Shown: positions 7,155 through 12,624 of the stretch, in pieces
Layout of the letters: every line of letters begins with the position of its first letter
Numbering within the stretch: the first letter of the stretch is position 1
Source: Desulfobacterales bacterium
GTDB lineage: Bacteria; Desulfobacterota; Desulfobacteria; Desulfobacterales; UBA5852
Direction of reading: 5' to 3'
Length of the DNA stretch: 12,624 nt
NCBI GenBank assembly: GCA_016735415.1
Contig: JAERRP010000283.1
Location: forward strand, 1-12,624
Notes under the pieces: generated by a model
Told to the model about the DNA's origin: nothing
The model's input: only the letters and a program-made list of their open reading frames with translations
Database searches by the model: none
Translations under genes and position numbers: made by a program

Positions 7155-7240
7155 AATCGAAGCAATCATGTTCGGCAACCACAATCACCCACCCGCGGGT
7201 GATGATCTTACTTTGATCGGGATGCCGCAAGTAATAACGG

Positions 7241-7780
7241 CTATTTCGGCGAAAGCACCATCATCATGGTCCGGCCTTCAAATTTGGGGTACTGCTCGAC
7301 CACGGCGATTTCTTCAAATTCAGTGGCAATGCGCTGGAGCAGTTCCCGGCCGCGATCTGAAAGGGTAATTTCGCGGCCTCGAAAAAGCACGGTAACTTTG
7401 ACCTTGTCCTTTTTGCCAAGAAATTTTCTGATATGGCCCATTTTAACATTGAGATCGTGATCGCCGGTTTTAGGTCGGACCTTGATCTCTTTGACCTGGA
7501 AAGTGGTCTGTTTTTTCTTGGCCTCCTGTTTTTTCTTGGTCTGTTCGTATTTGTATCGCCCGTAGTCCATAATTTTGCAAACCGGCGGATTTGCATTGGG
7601 CGAAACCTCCACCAGATCAAGGCCCAGGTCAGCTGCCGTGGTCAGCGCCGTTTCAATCGGTACGACGCCCATCTGTTCTCCTTCGGGGTCGATAACCCTG
7701 ACTTCCCGGGCCCGGATCTTCCGGTTGATATTTACCATATCCGATCGGTTTGGCCGAAATGGTCTTCTTGGCTGAGCTAT
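7241..7780 (-). CDS. infC: Translation initiation factor IF-3, probable AUA start
   Basis: IF-3 binds the 30S subunit, keeps it apart from 50S and proofreads the start codon. The 179-residue product has the N-domain INRKIRAREVRVIDPEGEQM (about 18-37) and the linker KKKQEAKKKQTTFQVKEIKV. Its C-domain has GDHDLNVKMGHIRKFL, DKVKVTVLFRGREI and the MMMVLSPK end. No ATG, GTG or TTG lies at the expected position. A perfect GGGAGGTG Shine-Dalgarno (7786-7793) places an ATA codon 7 nt downstream at 7778-7780, giving N-terminus (M)AQPRRPFRPNRSDMVNI. The internal ATG at 7736-7738 lacks a ribosome-binding site and would remove the basic tail. Non-AUG infC starts allow IF-3 to repress itself in E. coli (AUU). 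Gene identity is certain and the start codon is probable. Confidence 0.95.
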   Translation of the reverse strand: MAQPRRPFRPNRSDMVNINRKIRAREVRVIDPEGEQMGVVPIETALTTAADLGLDLVEVSPNANPPVCKIMDYGRYKYEQTKKKQEAKKKQTTFQVKEIKVRPKTGDHDLNVKMGHIRKFLGKKDKVKVTVLFRGREITLSDRGRELLQRIATEFEEIAVVEQYPKFEGRTMMMVLSPK

Positions 7781-7785
7781 ACTTT

Positions 7786-7793
7786 CACCTCCC
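7786..7793 (-). promoter_or_regulatory. Shine-Dalgarno that sets the infC AUA start
   Basis: GGGAGGTG on the minus strand matches the 16S anti-Shine-Dalgarno almost fully and ends 5 nt before ATA (7778-7780). No comparable site precedes the internal ATG at 7738. This decides the start choice for infC. Confidence 0.8.
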
Positions 7794-7850
7794 AACTGAA
7801 AACGGGGTTTATCGTACCAGACGGCCGGGGTTTGGGGGCCTGTGGCCGCC

Positions 7851-7920
7851 ATCCCCTCCGAATTGCTAAGGGGATATCTCCGGGGGGCTGAACGAAAAGG
7901 TTTCCGATCATAAAGATCGG
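7851..7920 (-). promoter_or_regulatory. infC 5' leader with two hairpins
   Basis: Between the putative promoter and infC, two stems can form on the minus strand. CCGATC/GATCGG (7904-7920, loop of 5) is followed by ATCCCCT/AGGGGAT (7851-7875, loop of 11). A GATATC-CCC/GGGGG stretch (7871-7886) offers competing pairings. No T-run follows, so they are not plain terminators. Leaders upstream of infC carry L20-responsive structures in Firmicutes. Whether this one does is unknown. Confidence 0.4.
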
Positions 7921-7927
7921 GAGAAGG

Positions 7928-7956
7928 CATATATAGCACAAACTTAAGAAATGCAA
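7928..7956 (-). promoter_or_regulatory. Candidate infC operon promoter
   Basis: On the minus strand TTGCAT (7951-7956) is followed after 17 nt by TATATG (7928-7933), and an overlapping TGCTATATA offers an extended -10. Initiation would give a leader of about 140 nt before infC. The site lies in the 250-nt gap after the deaminase gene and fits the start of the translation operon. It is called by eye only. Confidence 0.5.
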
Positions 7957-7976
7957 GCAAAAAATGCAAGCAAAAA
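7951..7976. repeat. Two exact 13-bp direct repeats at the infC promoter
   Basis: ATGCAAGCAAAAA occurs twice without a gap (7951-7963 and 7964-7976). A partial third copy begins ATG. The first copy overlaps the candidate -35 box of infC, so the repeat could be a small slippage expansion or a paired protein-binding site. Confidence 0.75.
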
Positions 7977-8030
7977 ATGACGTTTTTTACCCTAATCCCC
8001 CGCCTGGAGAGCCCGGCGTTGGAAGTTGTC

Positions 8031-8552
8031 TCAGTTTTTGGCGGGCGCCAATTCCTGGGAAAGGGTGTAACCTGCGAGCAGGCTGCCCCGCCAATAGTCG
8101 TTGTCCGGGTCGGCGAAAAAGGCTTTAAACCGGGCCAGGCTTTCCGGGCGCAGGATACCCGCAATGACCCGGGGTCGGCGCCTGCGGTAGAGCGCTGGCA
8201 GGCAATTGAAATCACAGGCCGTCCCCCCGCCCATGACATCTTCGTAAGCGTAGACGATGGTGCCGATGCCGGCCAGCATGAGCGCGGCAAAACACATCAG
8301 GCACGGCTCCATGGTGCAATACAGTCGCAGATCTTCTGATTGATATTTATCCGGGAGCTTGTTCAACCGCCCTAAAACAACCATTTCAGCATGATCCAAC
8401 TCGTTGCGGTGATCCGCGCGACTGCTCTCGCGGGCCCCGCTCACAAGGATGCGATTGCGGTGGACCAGAATGCAACCGACCGGGAATTCTCCCCGGGCCA
8501 TGGCCTTATCGGCTTCTGCCAGGGCTTGGTGCATAAAGTGGTCATGATCCAT
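8031..8552 (-). CDS. Zinc-dependent nucleoside deaminase (TadA/CMP-deaminase fold)
   Basis: A 173-residue cytidine/adenosine-deaminase-like enzyme. The zinc site is visible: HAE at 54-56 (His ligand, Glu proton shuttle) and PCLMC at 83-87 (two Cys ligands). The N-terminal helix and strand GEFPVGCILVHRNRILVSG are typical. It resembles TadA in layout, but the DPKAGA-like motif after the zinc site is replaced by YEDVMGGGTACDF. The C-terminal part (about 125-173, RRRRPRVIAGILRPESLARF) is not the usual TadA tail. The substrate (tRNA A34, a free base or a nucleotide) is therefore open. The ATG at 8552 has a GGAG Shine-Dalgarno 6 nt upstream. Longer in-frame starts overlap the upstream gene. It lies 37 nt after the HsdR-N-like gene, probably co-transcribed with it. 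Confidence 0.9.
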   Translation of the reverse strand: MDHDHFMHQALAEADKAMARGEFPVGCILVHRNRILVSGARESSRADHRNELDHAEMVVLGRLNKLPDKYQSEDLRLYCTMEPCLMCFAALMLAGIGTIVYAYEDVMGGGTACDFNCLPALYRRRRPRVIAGILRPESLARFKAFFADPDNDYWRGSLLAGYTLSQELAPAKN

Positions 8553-8589
8553 TCGATTCTCCGAAAAAGCCGGGGGGACGGTTTTGGCG

Positions 8590-9129
8590 TTACGGGGATT
8601 CAAATTCGCACACCGTGTCGTCACAGGGACAGCGCCCGTCAACTTCATAAGCCAACAGAATGCGGGCGGCCATTTCCGATTGTTTGCGGTTAACACGGGG
8701 GAATGGTCGTCCCTGCAAATGCTTTTCGAGGGTATGGCGATCCCAGATCCCATGAAGGCCCTGGCTTTTCAGGGTCCGGTCCGCGTTGTCCAGCCAATGC
8801 GCGTCTTCACCGTTGGTGACGAGGCTGAAGGGAATGGCGTACGGCGCCAGAAGCCGGGCGGCCGCAAAGGCCACCTGATGGCGCGTAACCAAAGATCCCG
8901 GAGCGTATTTCACCAGCAAAACGATGCGATCCTTGTTTCTTACGATGAAATCCAGCCGTATCCGCGCCGATTTGGTGTCGACCTGCAGGTCGATCGGAAC
9001 CCGCGGCTGAATATCAGCCCGGCGATAGCCTCTTTCGTTAACAAGTAAACGGGCAATTCCTTGACGATACCGTTCATCATGGGTATCCGGGAGATGTTGA
9101 CCGGTAATAAAATCGGTAAGTTCTCCCAT
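8590..9129 (-). CDS. HsdR N-terminal-domain-like protein, probably catalytically inactive
   Basis: A 179-residue stand-alone protein resembling the type I restriction HsdR N-terminal (PD-(D/E)XK-like) domain. The fold signature is read as YRQGIARLLVNERGY (about 21-35), LDFIVRNKDRIVLLVKYAP (59-77), QVAFAAARLLAPYAIPFSLV, then TNGEDAHWLD. In active relatives the second strand ends in an ExK (often ECK). Here the equivalent positions appear to be V73 and Y75, with D60 retained, so nuclease activity is unlikely. The C-terminus holds a small CPCDDTVC cluster. There is no HsdM/HsdS neighbour and no helicase domain, so it is not part of a restriction system here. ATG 9129 is preferred; GTG 9150 is an alternative. 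Neither has a good ribosome-binding site. The family call is by memory and the function is unknown. Confidence 0.7.
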   Translation of the reverse strand: MGELTDFITGQHLPDTHDERYRQGIARLLVNERGYRRADIQPRVPIDLQVDTKSARIRLDFIVRNKDRIVLLVKYAPGSLVTRHQVAFAAARLLAPYAIPFSLVTNGEDAHWLDNADRTLKSQGLHGIWDRHTLEKHLQGRPFPRVNRKQSEMAARILLAYEVDGRCPCDDTVCEFESP

Positions 9130-9168
9130 TATGAGGTGATGACCGCCCACACATATATTCCCTTGTCG

Positions 9169-9195
9169 TTGACGTTCGCTTTAGTGCTTTACAAT
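9169..9195 (+). promoter_or_regulatory. Weak candidate dgt promoter
   Basis: TTGACG (9169-9174) and TACAAT (9190-9195) lie 15 nt apart in the 159-bp divergent gap between the HsdR-N-like gene and dgt. The spacing is short, so this is tentative. No other feature was recognised in the gap. Confidence 0.3.
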
Positions 9196-9288
9196 ACCCG
9201 TTCAGGACGGATAATATCAAAATTTCAGCATGTAAATCCCATTTGATGCGCAATCTCAAAGTAGCGCCAACCATCAGTGGTGTAAACC

Positions 9289-10401
9289 ATGAATCTGAGA
9301 TTGTTACCGCCAAGCAGCGGTTTGGAACGTACCGATACCGTGTCCGCGGCCATTCGCGAACAGTTTGAAAACCGGGAGAAACGGTTCATGTCGCCGTTTG
9401 GCTGCCTGAGTTCCGCCAGTCGGGGGCGCCGACAGAAGGAAGCGGCCTGCCCGGTCCGGACCGCCTTTCAGCGTGACCGGGATCGCATCGTCTATTCAAA
9501 CGCCTTTCGACGATTGAAATATAAGACCCAGGTTTTTCTCAACCCCCTGGGTGATGTCTATCGCACCCGGATGACCCACACCCTGGAAGTATCCCAGATT
9601 GCCCGCAACATTTCCCGGGCGATGTTTTTGAACGAAGACCTGGCCGAAGCCATTGCACTGGGGCATGATCTGGGGCATACGCCCTTCGGGCACGGCGGTG
9701 AAACCGCGCTCAAAGAAATCCATTCCCCGGATTTTCGGCACAATGAACAGAGTTTGCGCGTGGTGGATTTTTTGGAAAACAATGGACGCGGGCTCAATCT
9801 GACGTTTGAGGTTCGCGACGGCATCCTGAAACATTCCAAAGGCTTCGGAAAAGTACTGCCTGAAAATCCGAAGGAGCTACCGGTAACGCTTGAAGGGTGT
9901 ATCGTTCGCTTTGCCGATATCATGGCCTATCTCAATCATGATCTCGACGACGCCGTCCGCAGCGGTGTTGTCCGGGAAGACCAGGTGCCGGCGGTGTGCC
10001 TGCACGTATTGGGCAGCACCCATTCGGATCGGGCCACCACGATGATTCGTGACCTTATCGCCAACAGCCCGGCGGTGGCGGGAGCGCCTGTGCTTAAAAT
10101 GAGCGACACCGTCTATGATGCCATGCTGGTGCTGCGCCAGTTTCTTTACGATAATGTCTATCGTTCGACCACGGTCCACAACGAATTCGTCAAAGCCAAA
10201 AAAATCCTGTCGGATCTTTACGGGCATTTTCTTGAAAACGAACAGGCCCTGCAGGCGGAATTGGCCGCCATGGACATGGATGGCTGCAATCATCATCGTC
10301 AACCCAGAGAACGGCTGGTCTGTGATCTGCTGGCCAGCATGACCGACCGTTATGCCATGGCCGTCTACCGGCGGATTTTTTTTCCGATGTCGGTGGTGTA
10401 G
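9289..10401 (+). CDS. dgt: dGTPase-like deoxynucleoside triphosphate triphosphohydrolase
   Basis: An HD-domain enzyme that hydrolyses dNTPs to deoxynucleoside and tripolyphosphate, 370 residues. The N-terminus contains the family block SPFGCLSSASRGR followed by FQRDRDRIVYSNAFRRLKYK (60-79). The HD metal site is complete: H97 in THTLEVSQIA, H126-D127 in ALGHDLGHTPFGHGGE, and D210 in RFADIMAYLNHD. This matches the shorter bacterial type (dGTPase-like protein) rather than the about 500-residue E. coli Dgt. The start at 9289 keeps the IREQFENREKRF segment normally present before the first block. The ATG at 9388 has a better GGGAGA ribosome-binding site but would cut that segment off. It is followed after 13 nt by the first YkgJ-family gene on the same strand. 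Confidence 0.94.
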   Translation: MNLRLLPPSSGLERTDTVSAAIREQFENREKRFMSPFGCLSSASRGRRQKEAACPVRTAFQRDRDRIVYSNAFRRLKYKTQVFLNPLGDVYRTRMTHTLEVSQIARNISRAMFLNEDLAEAIALGHDLGHTPFGHGGETALKEIHSPDFRHNEQSLRVVDFLENNGRGLNLTFEVRDGILKHSKGFGKVLPENPKELPVTLEGCIVRFADIMAYLNHDLDDAVRSGVVREDQVPAVCLHVLGSTHSDRATTMIRDLIANSPAVAGAPVLKMSDTVYDAMLVLRQFLYDNVYRSTTVHNEFVKAKKILSDLYGHFLENEQALQAELAAMDMDGCNHHRQPRERLVCDLLASMTDRYAMAVYRRIFFPMSVV

Positions 10402-10414
10402 ATCAGGCGCGGCC

Positions 10415-11050
10415 ATGGACCTCAATGCAGCCTGCCAGGCCTTAGCCGGCCACCACCCGAATTTTTTCGAACGGATTATTGGCGTTTACCAGCAGATGGA
10501 CGCGGCCTATGCAACGGTTGCCGGGCATTATGGTTTTACGTGCAACGGCTGTGAGGACAGTTGCTGCCTTACCCGCTTTCGGCATCACACCCTGATTGAA
10601 TATGCGTATTTATTGCACGGATTTACGGGCTTGGAAGCCGCCGTTCGCACGAAGGTTTGCGCCTTGTCCTTCCAATACCGCCAAGTTTTGCAGGATGCTG
10701 AAGCCCGGGGCGCCGTTTTTCGCCACTGGTGCCCTTTGAACCGTGACGGCCGCTGCATCCTCTACGCTTTTCGCCCCATGATCTGCCGTTTGCACGGGCT
10801 TCCCCACCACTTGCGCCACCCGACCAGAGGCTTGATCCAGGGGCCCGGTTGCCACATTTTTAAGGAGCAGTGCCAAAGCGCGGCCCCCCGCCCGCTTGAT
10901 CGCTCCAAGCTGTACGCCGCTTTGGCAGGCCTGGAGCGGGATGTTCGCCAGGGCACCGGTTTTAGGACCCCGATCGGCATGACGGTGGCCGACATGATTC
11001 TGGCGTTTCCATGTTCCGATTTGACGAAAAAGCCCCATGAAAACGGTTAA
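10415..11050 (+). CDS. YkgJ-family cysteine-cluster protein (first of two)
   Basis: A 211-residue protein with the cysteine pattern of the YkgJ (CxxCxxxCC) family. C43, C46, C50 and C51 lie in CNGCEDSCC. C106 and C114 lie in WCPLNRDGRCILYAFRPMIC, C124 in the RPMICRLHG motif, and C146 and C153 in GPGCHIFKEQC. The conserved C-P-L...G-C-x-x-Y-x-x-R-P-x-x-C-R core is clear. Members are thought to bind zinc or an iron-sulphur cluster; their biochemical role is poorly defined. The start ATG at 10415 was chosen over an upstream frame that overlaps the end of dgt. The last 14 nt overlap the next gene, which belongs to the same family, suggesting co-translation. No signal peptide or membrane segment is present. 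Confidence 0.88.
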   Translation: MDLNAACQALAGHHPNFFERIIGVYQQMDAAYATVAGHYGFTCNGCEDSCCLTRFRHHTLIEYAYLLHGFTGLEAAVRTKVCALSFQYRQVLQDAEARGAVFRHWCPLNRDGRCILYAFRPMICRLHGLPHHLRHPTRGLIQGPGCHIFKEQCQSAAPRPLDRSKLYAALAGLERDVRQGTGFRTPIGMTVADMILAFPCSDLTKKPHENG

Positions 11051-11819
11051 AAAAAATGAAATCGACCATATAGACGGCCGGCGTGTGGTCCGGGGGGAGC
11101 GTTTCCAATTTCGCTGCCATCCGGATATCGGCTGCTTCAATCGGTGTTGCCGTAATCTGAACCTCTTCCTCTATCCTTACGATGTTGTGCGCCTTAAACA
11201 GAAGCTGGGTCTTACGTCAGGGGATTTCCTGGACCGTTATACCGATCTGGTCCTGCGGGACGGGAGTCATTTTCCGGAAGTGTTATTGCGCATGGCCGAA
11301 AATGAGGAAAAAACCTGTCCCTTTCTGGATGAGGGCGGCTGTTCCGTCTATTCGGATCGACCGGACACCTGCCGGACTTTTCCGGTCGAGCACGGCCTGA
11401 TGTTCGGGGCGGACGGGCGCGATCCCGAAGGGGTGAGTTTCTTTCGGCCCCCGGCGTTTTGTCTGGGTCCGCATGAAGACCGGTCATGGACCCTGGATAC
11501 CTGGGCAGACGATCAAAAAGCACGTGTTTATAATCGCATGACCCGCCGGTGGGCGGCGATAAGGGCGCTGTTCCATCAGGACCCCTGGCAGGGGCAGGGG
11601 CCTTACGGTCCCAAGGGGAAAATGGCCTTCATGGCAACCTATAATATGGATGCTTTCCGAAGCTTTGTGTTTGAAAGCAGTTTTTTAAAGCGCTACCGGA
11701 TTAAAAAAGATCGGATCCGCAAGATGGGAAAAGACGATACGGCCCTGTTGGGACTTGGTTTCGAGTGGGTCAAGCTGGCGGTGTGGAACATCCCTTCCAA
11801 ATGGATTCGGCGGCGGTAG
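11037..11819 (+). CDS. YkgJ-family cysteine-cluster protein (second of two)
   Basis: A 260-residue member of the same family but a different subgroup. C27, C33, C37 and C38 lie in CHPDIGCFNRCC. C94 and C102 lie in CPFLDEGGCSVYSDRPDTCR, C112 in the RPDTCR motif, and C142 in PAFCLGPHED. The N-terminal segment FQFRCHPDIGCFNRCCRNLN and the following LFLYPYDVVRLKQKLGLTSG are characteristic. These eight cysteines may ligate a metal ion or cluster. The C-terminal part (about 150-260) is helical and basic at its end (IPSKWIRRR), with no motif I recognise. The ATG lies inside the end of the preceding gene. The stop is 15 bp from the end of the convergent SDR gene, with no clear terminator between them. 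Confidence 0.88.
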   Translation: MKTVKKNEIDHIDGRRVVRGERFQFRCHPDIGCFNRCCRNLNLFLYPYDVVRLKQKLGLTSGDFLDRYTDLVLRDGSHFPEVLLRMAENEEKTCPFLDEGGCSVYSDRPDTCRTFPVEHGLMFGADGRDPEGVSFFRPPAFCLGPHEDRSWTLDTWADDQKARVYNRMTRRWAAIRALFHQDPWQGQGPYGPKGKMAFMATYNMDAFRSFVFESSFLKRYRIKKDRIRKMGKDDTALLGLGFEWVKLAVWNIPSKWIRRR

Positions 11820-11834
11820 TCCGGGGCATGGGTT

Positions 11835-12624
11835 TTAGAGCACACCCGGCGGCATCGGGGCCACGGGTTCGCCGCCCAGTACATACCCGCCGTCCAGGCG
11901 CAATACCGTTCCGGTCATATAAGGGGCGTCGTTTAAGACAAACCAGACCGCCCTGGTCACATCGTTGCATTGGCCGATACGGCCCATAAGGGTATGGTGG
12001 ACGAGCGCCTCCCGTTGCTTTTTGTCCAACAACCCCCAGCCGCGCGTTTCCGGCCCGTGGCGGGTTTCAAAAAGACCCAGCATGATTTCGTTGACCCGGA
12101 CTTCCGGGGCTGCCGTTCGTGCCCAGCTTTCGGTCAGGGCACTGATCCCCCGCTGGGCGGCGGCATAGCCGTCATTGAAAACCGGGCTGGCCGGCCCGCT
12201 GCGCCCCACGATACCGGCGATCGAGGAAAAATTGATCACCGTTCCGCGGCCGGCGGCTTTCAAATGAGGCAGGGCCGCATCGAAAACCCAGCGTTTGGCC
12301 CGCATGGTGGTGGCGAACTCCAGATCCCATTGCTCCGGCCGGTAGGGACCATGAACGATGGGCCAGCCCCCGCGTTCGATATTGTTGATCAGAATGTCAA
12401 GCCGTCCGAAATGCCGGATGGTATTCTGCACCAGTTGCTGAGCCGCCTTGCAATCGGTGAGGTCTGTTCGGAAGATGGCATGGGCGCTGCCGACGGCATT
12501 GAAGTCGGCTTTCATCTGCGGCAGGGATTCTTCCCAGTCATGGTAGTTGAGGCCCACATGGATGCCGCGGCGGGCCAGGTCAAGGCCGATCGCCCTGCCG
12601 ATGCCCTTGATGGCGCCGAGAACC
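11835..12624 (-). CDS. SDR-family oxidoreductase, 5' end off the window, catalytic Lys replaced
   Basis: About 262 residues of a short-chain dehydrogenase/reductase are visible, and the start lies beyond the right edge. The Rossmann dinucleotide loop is seen at the edge as GAIKGIGRAIG. The acidic residue after strand 3 follows in RTDLTD. NNIERGG stands in place of the usual NNAG. The catalytic serine lies in NFSSIAGIVG, and the active-site tyrosine in GYAAAQRGISAL. In standard SDRs this motif is YxxxK, but here it is YAAAQ, the codon being CAG. The C-terminal end TGTVLRLDGGYVLGG is typical. FabG-like enzymes reduce 3-oxoacyl-ACP, but the Lys-to-Gln change makes ordinary activity doubtful. The neighbouring genes do not indicate a pathway. 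Confidence 0.9.
   Translation of the reverse strand, partial: VLGAIKGIGRAIGLDLARRGIHVGLNYHDWEESLPQMKADFNAVGSAHAIFRTDLTDCKAAQQLVQNTIRHFGRLDILINNIERGGWPIVHGPYRPEQWDLEFATTMRAKRWVFDAALPHLKAAGRGTVINFSSIAGIVGRSGPASPVFNDGYAAAQRGISALTESWARTAAPEVRVNEIMLGLFETRHGPETRGWGLLDKKQREALVHHTLMGRIGQCNDVTRAVWFVLNDAPYMTGTVLRLDGGYVLGGEPVAPMPPGVL

Noticed and set aside
7022..7165. In-frame extension of rpmI
   Set aside because: L35 starts at MPKIKTN with a strong Shine-Dalgarno. The upstream codons are in the structured spacer and have no similarity to L35.
7977..8030. Terminator after the deaminase gene
   Set aside because: Only a weak CGCC/GGCG stem is visible without a proper T-run directly after it, so a terminator is not supported.
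7781..8290. Upstream in-frame extension of infC, including an ATG near 7930
   Set aside because: The extension overlaps the deaminase gene and the candidate promoter, has no IF-3 similarity, and its ATG lacks a ribosome site. The AUA with the strong Shine-Dalgarno fits better.
8553..8753. Longer N-terminus of the deaminase
   Set aside because: These codons overlap the HsdR-N-like gene and lack deaminase similarity. The ATG at 8552 has a GGAG site at good spacing.
1..12624. CRISPR array, phage, plasmid or defence island
   Set aside because: No spaced repeat array, integrase, capsid or replication gene is visible. The HsdR-N-like protein has no restriction partners and seems to lack catalytic residues.

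Overview
The window is a dense bacterial chromosomal segment of moderately high GC. It is dominated by core translation and transcription genes on the minus strand. Protein style, the twin YkgJ-type cysteine-cluster genes and the infC-rpmI-rplT-pheS-pheT-merR-tRNA order suggest a Desulfobacterota (deltaproteobacterial, perhaps Desulfobacterales) genome. That placement is inference from general familiarity, not a database result.

Layout. On the minus strand, read from high to low coordinate: an SDR-family oxidoreductase fragment at the right edge (11835-12624). Further left is a two-gene unit made of an HsdR-N-like protein (8590-9129) and a zinc nucleoside deaminase (8031-8552). Next comes the translation operon infC (7241-7780), rpmI (6824-7021), rplT (6371-6721), pheS (5262-6269), pheT (2840-5260) and a MerR-type regulator (2468-2833). 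It is followed by a palindromic MITE-like insertion (2277-2430), tRNA-Gly with anticodon CCC (2188-2263), an intrinsic terminator (2021-2053), rimP (1466-1999) and the start of nusA (1-1475, running off the left edge). On the plus strand, between the HsdR-N gene and the SDR gene, lies dgt (9289-10401), followed by two overlapping YkgJ-family genes (10415-11050 and 11037-11819).

How it works together. infC, rpmI, rplT and pheST supply initiation factor 3, ribosomal proteins L35 and L20 and phenylalanyl-tRNA synthetase. RimP matures the 30S subunit and NusA controls RNA polymerase pausing, termination and antitermination. Regulation looks RNA-based. infC appears to start at an AUA codon behind a perfect Shine-Dalgarno, the infC-rpmI spacer can form mutually exclusive hairpins, an intrinsic terminator lies between rplT and pheS, and another lies directly in front of rimP-nusA.

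The most striking non-genic structure is the 142-bp palindromic element with 17-bp inverted ends and a 6-bp flanking duplication. It is inserted 13 bp upstream of the mature tRNA-Gly 5' end, at the position of that gene's candidate -10 box. No phage, CRISPR array, integrase or conventional insertion sequence is visible.
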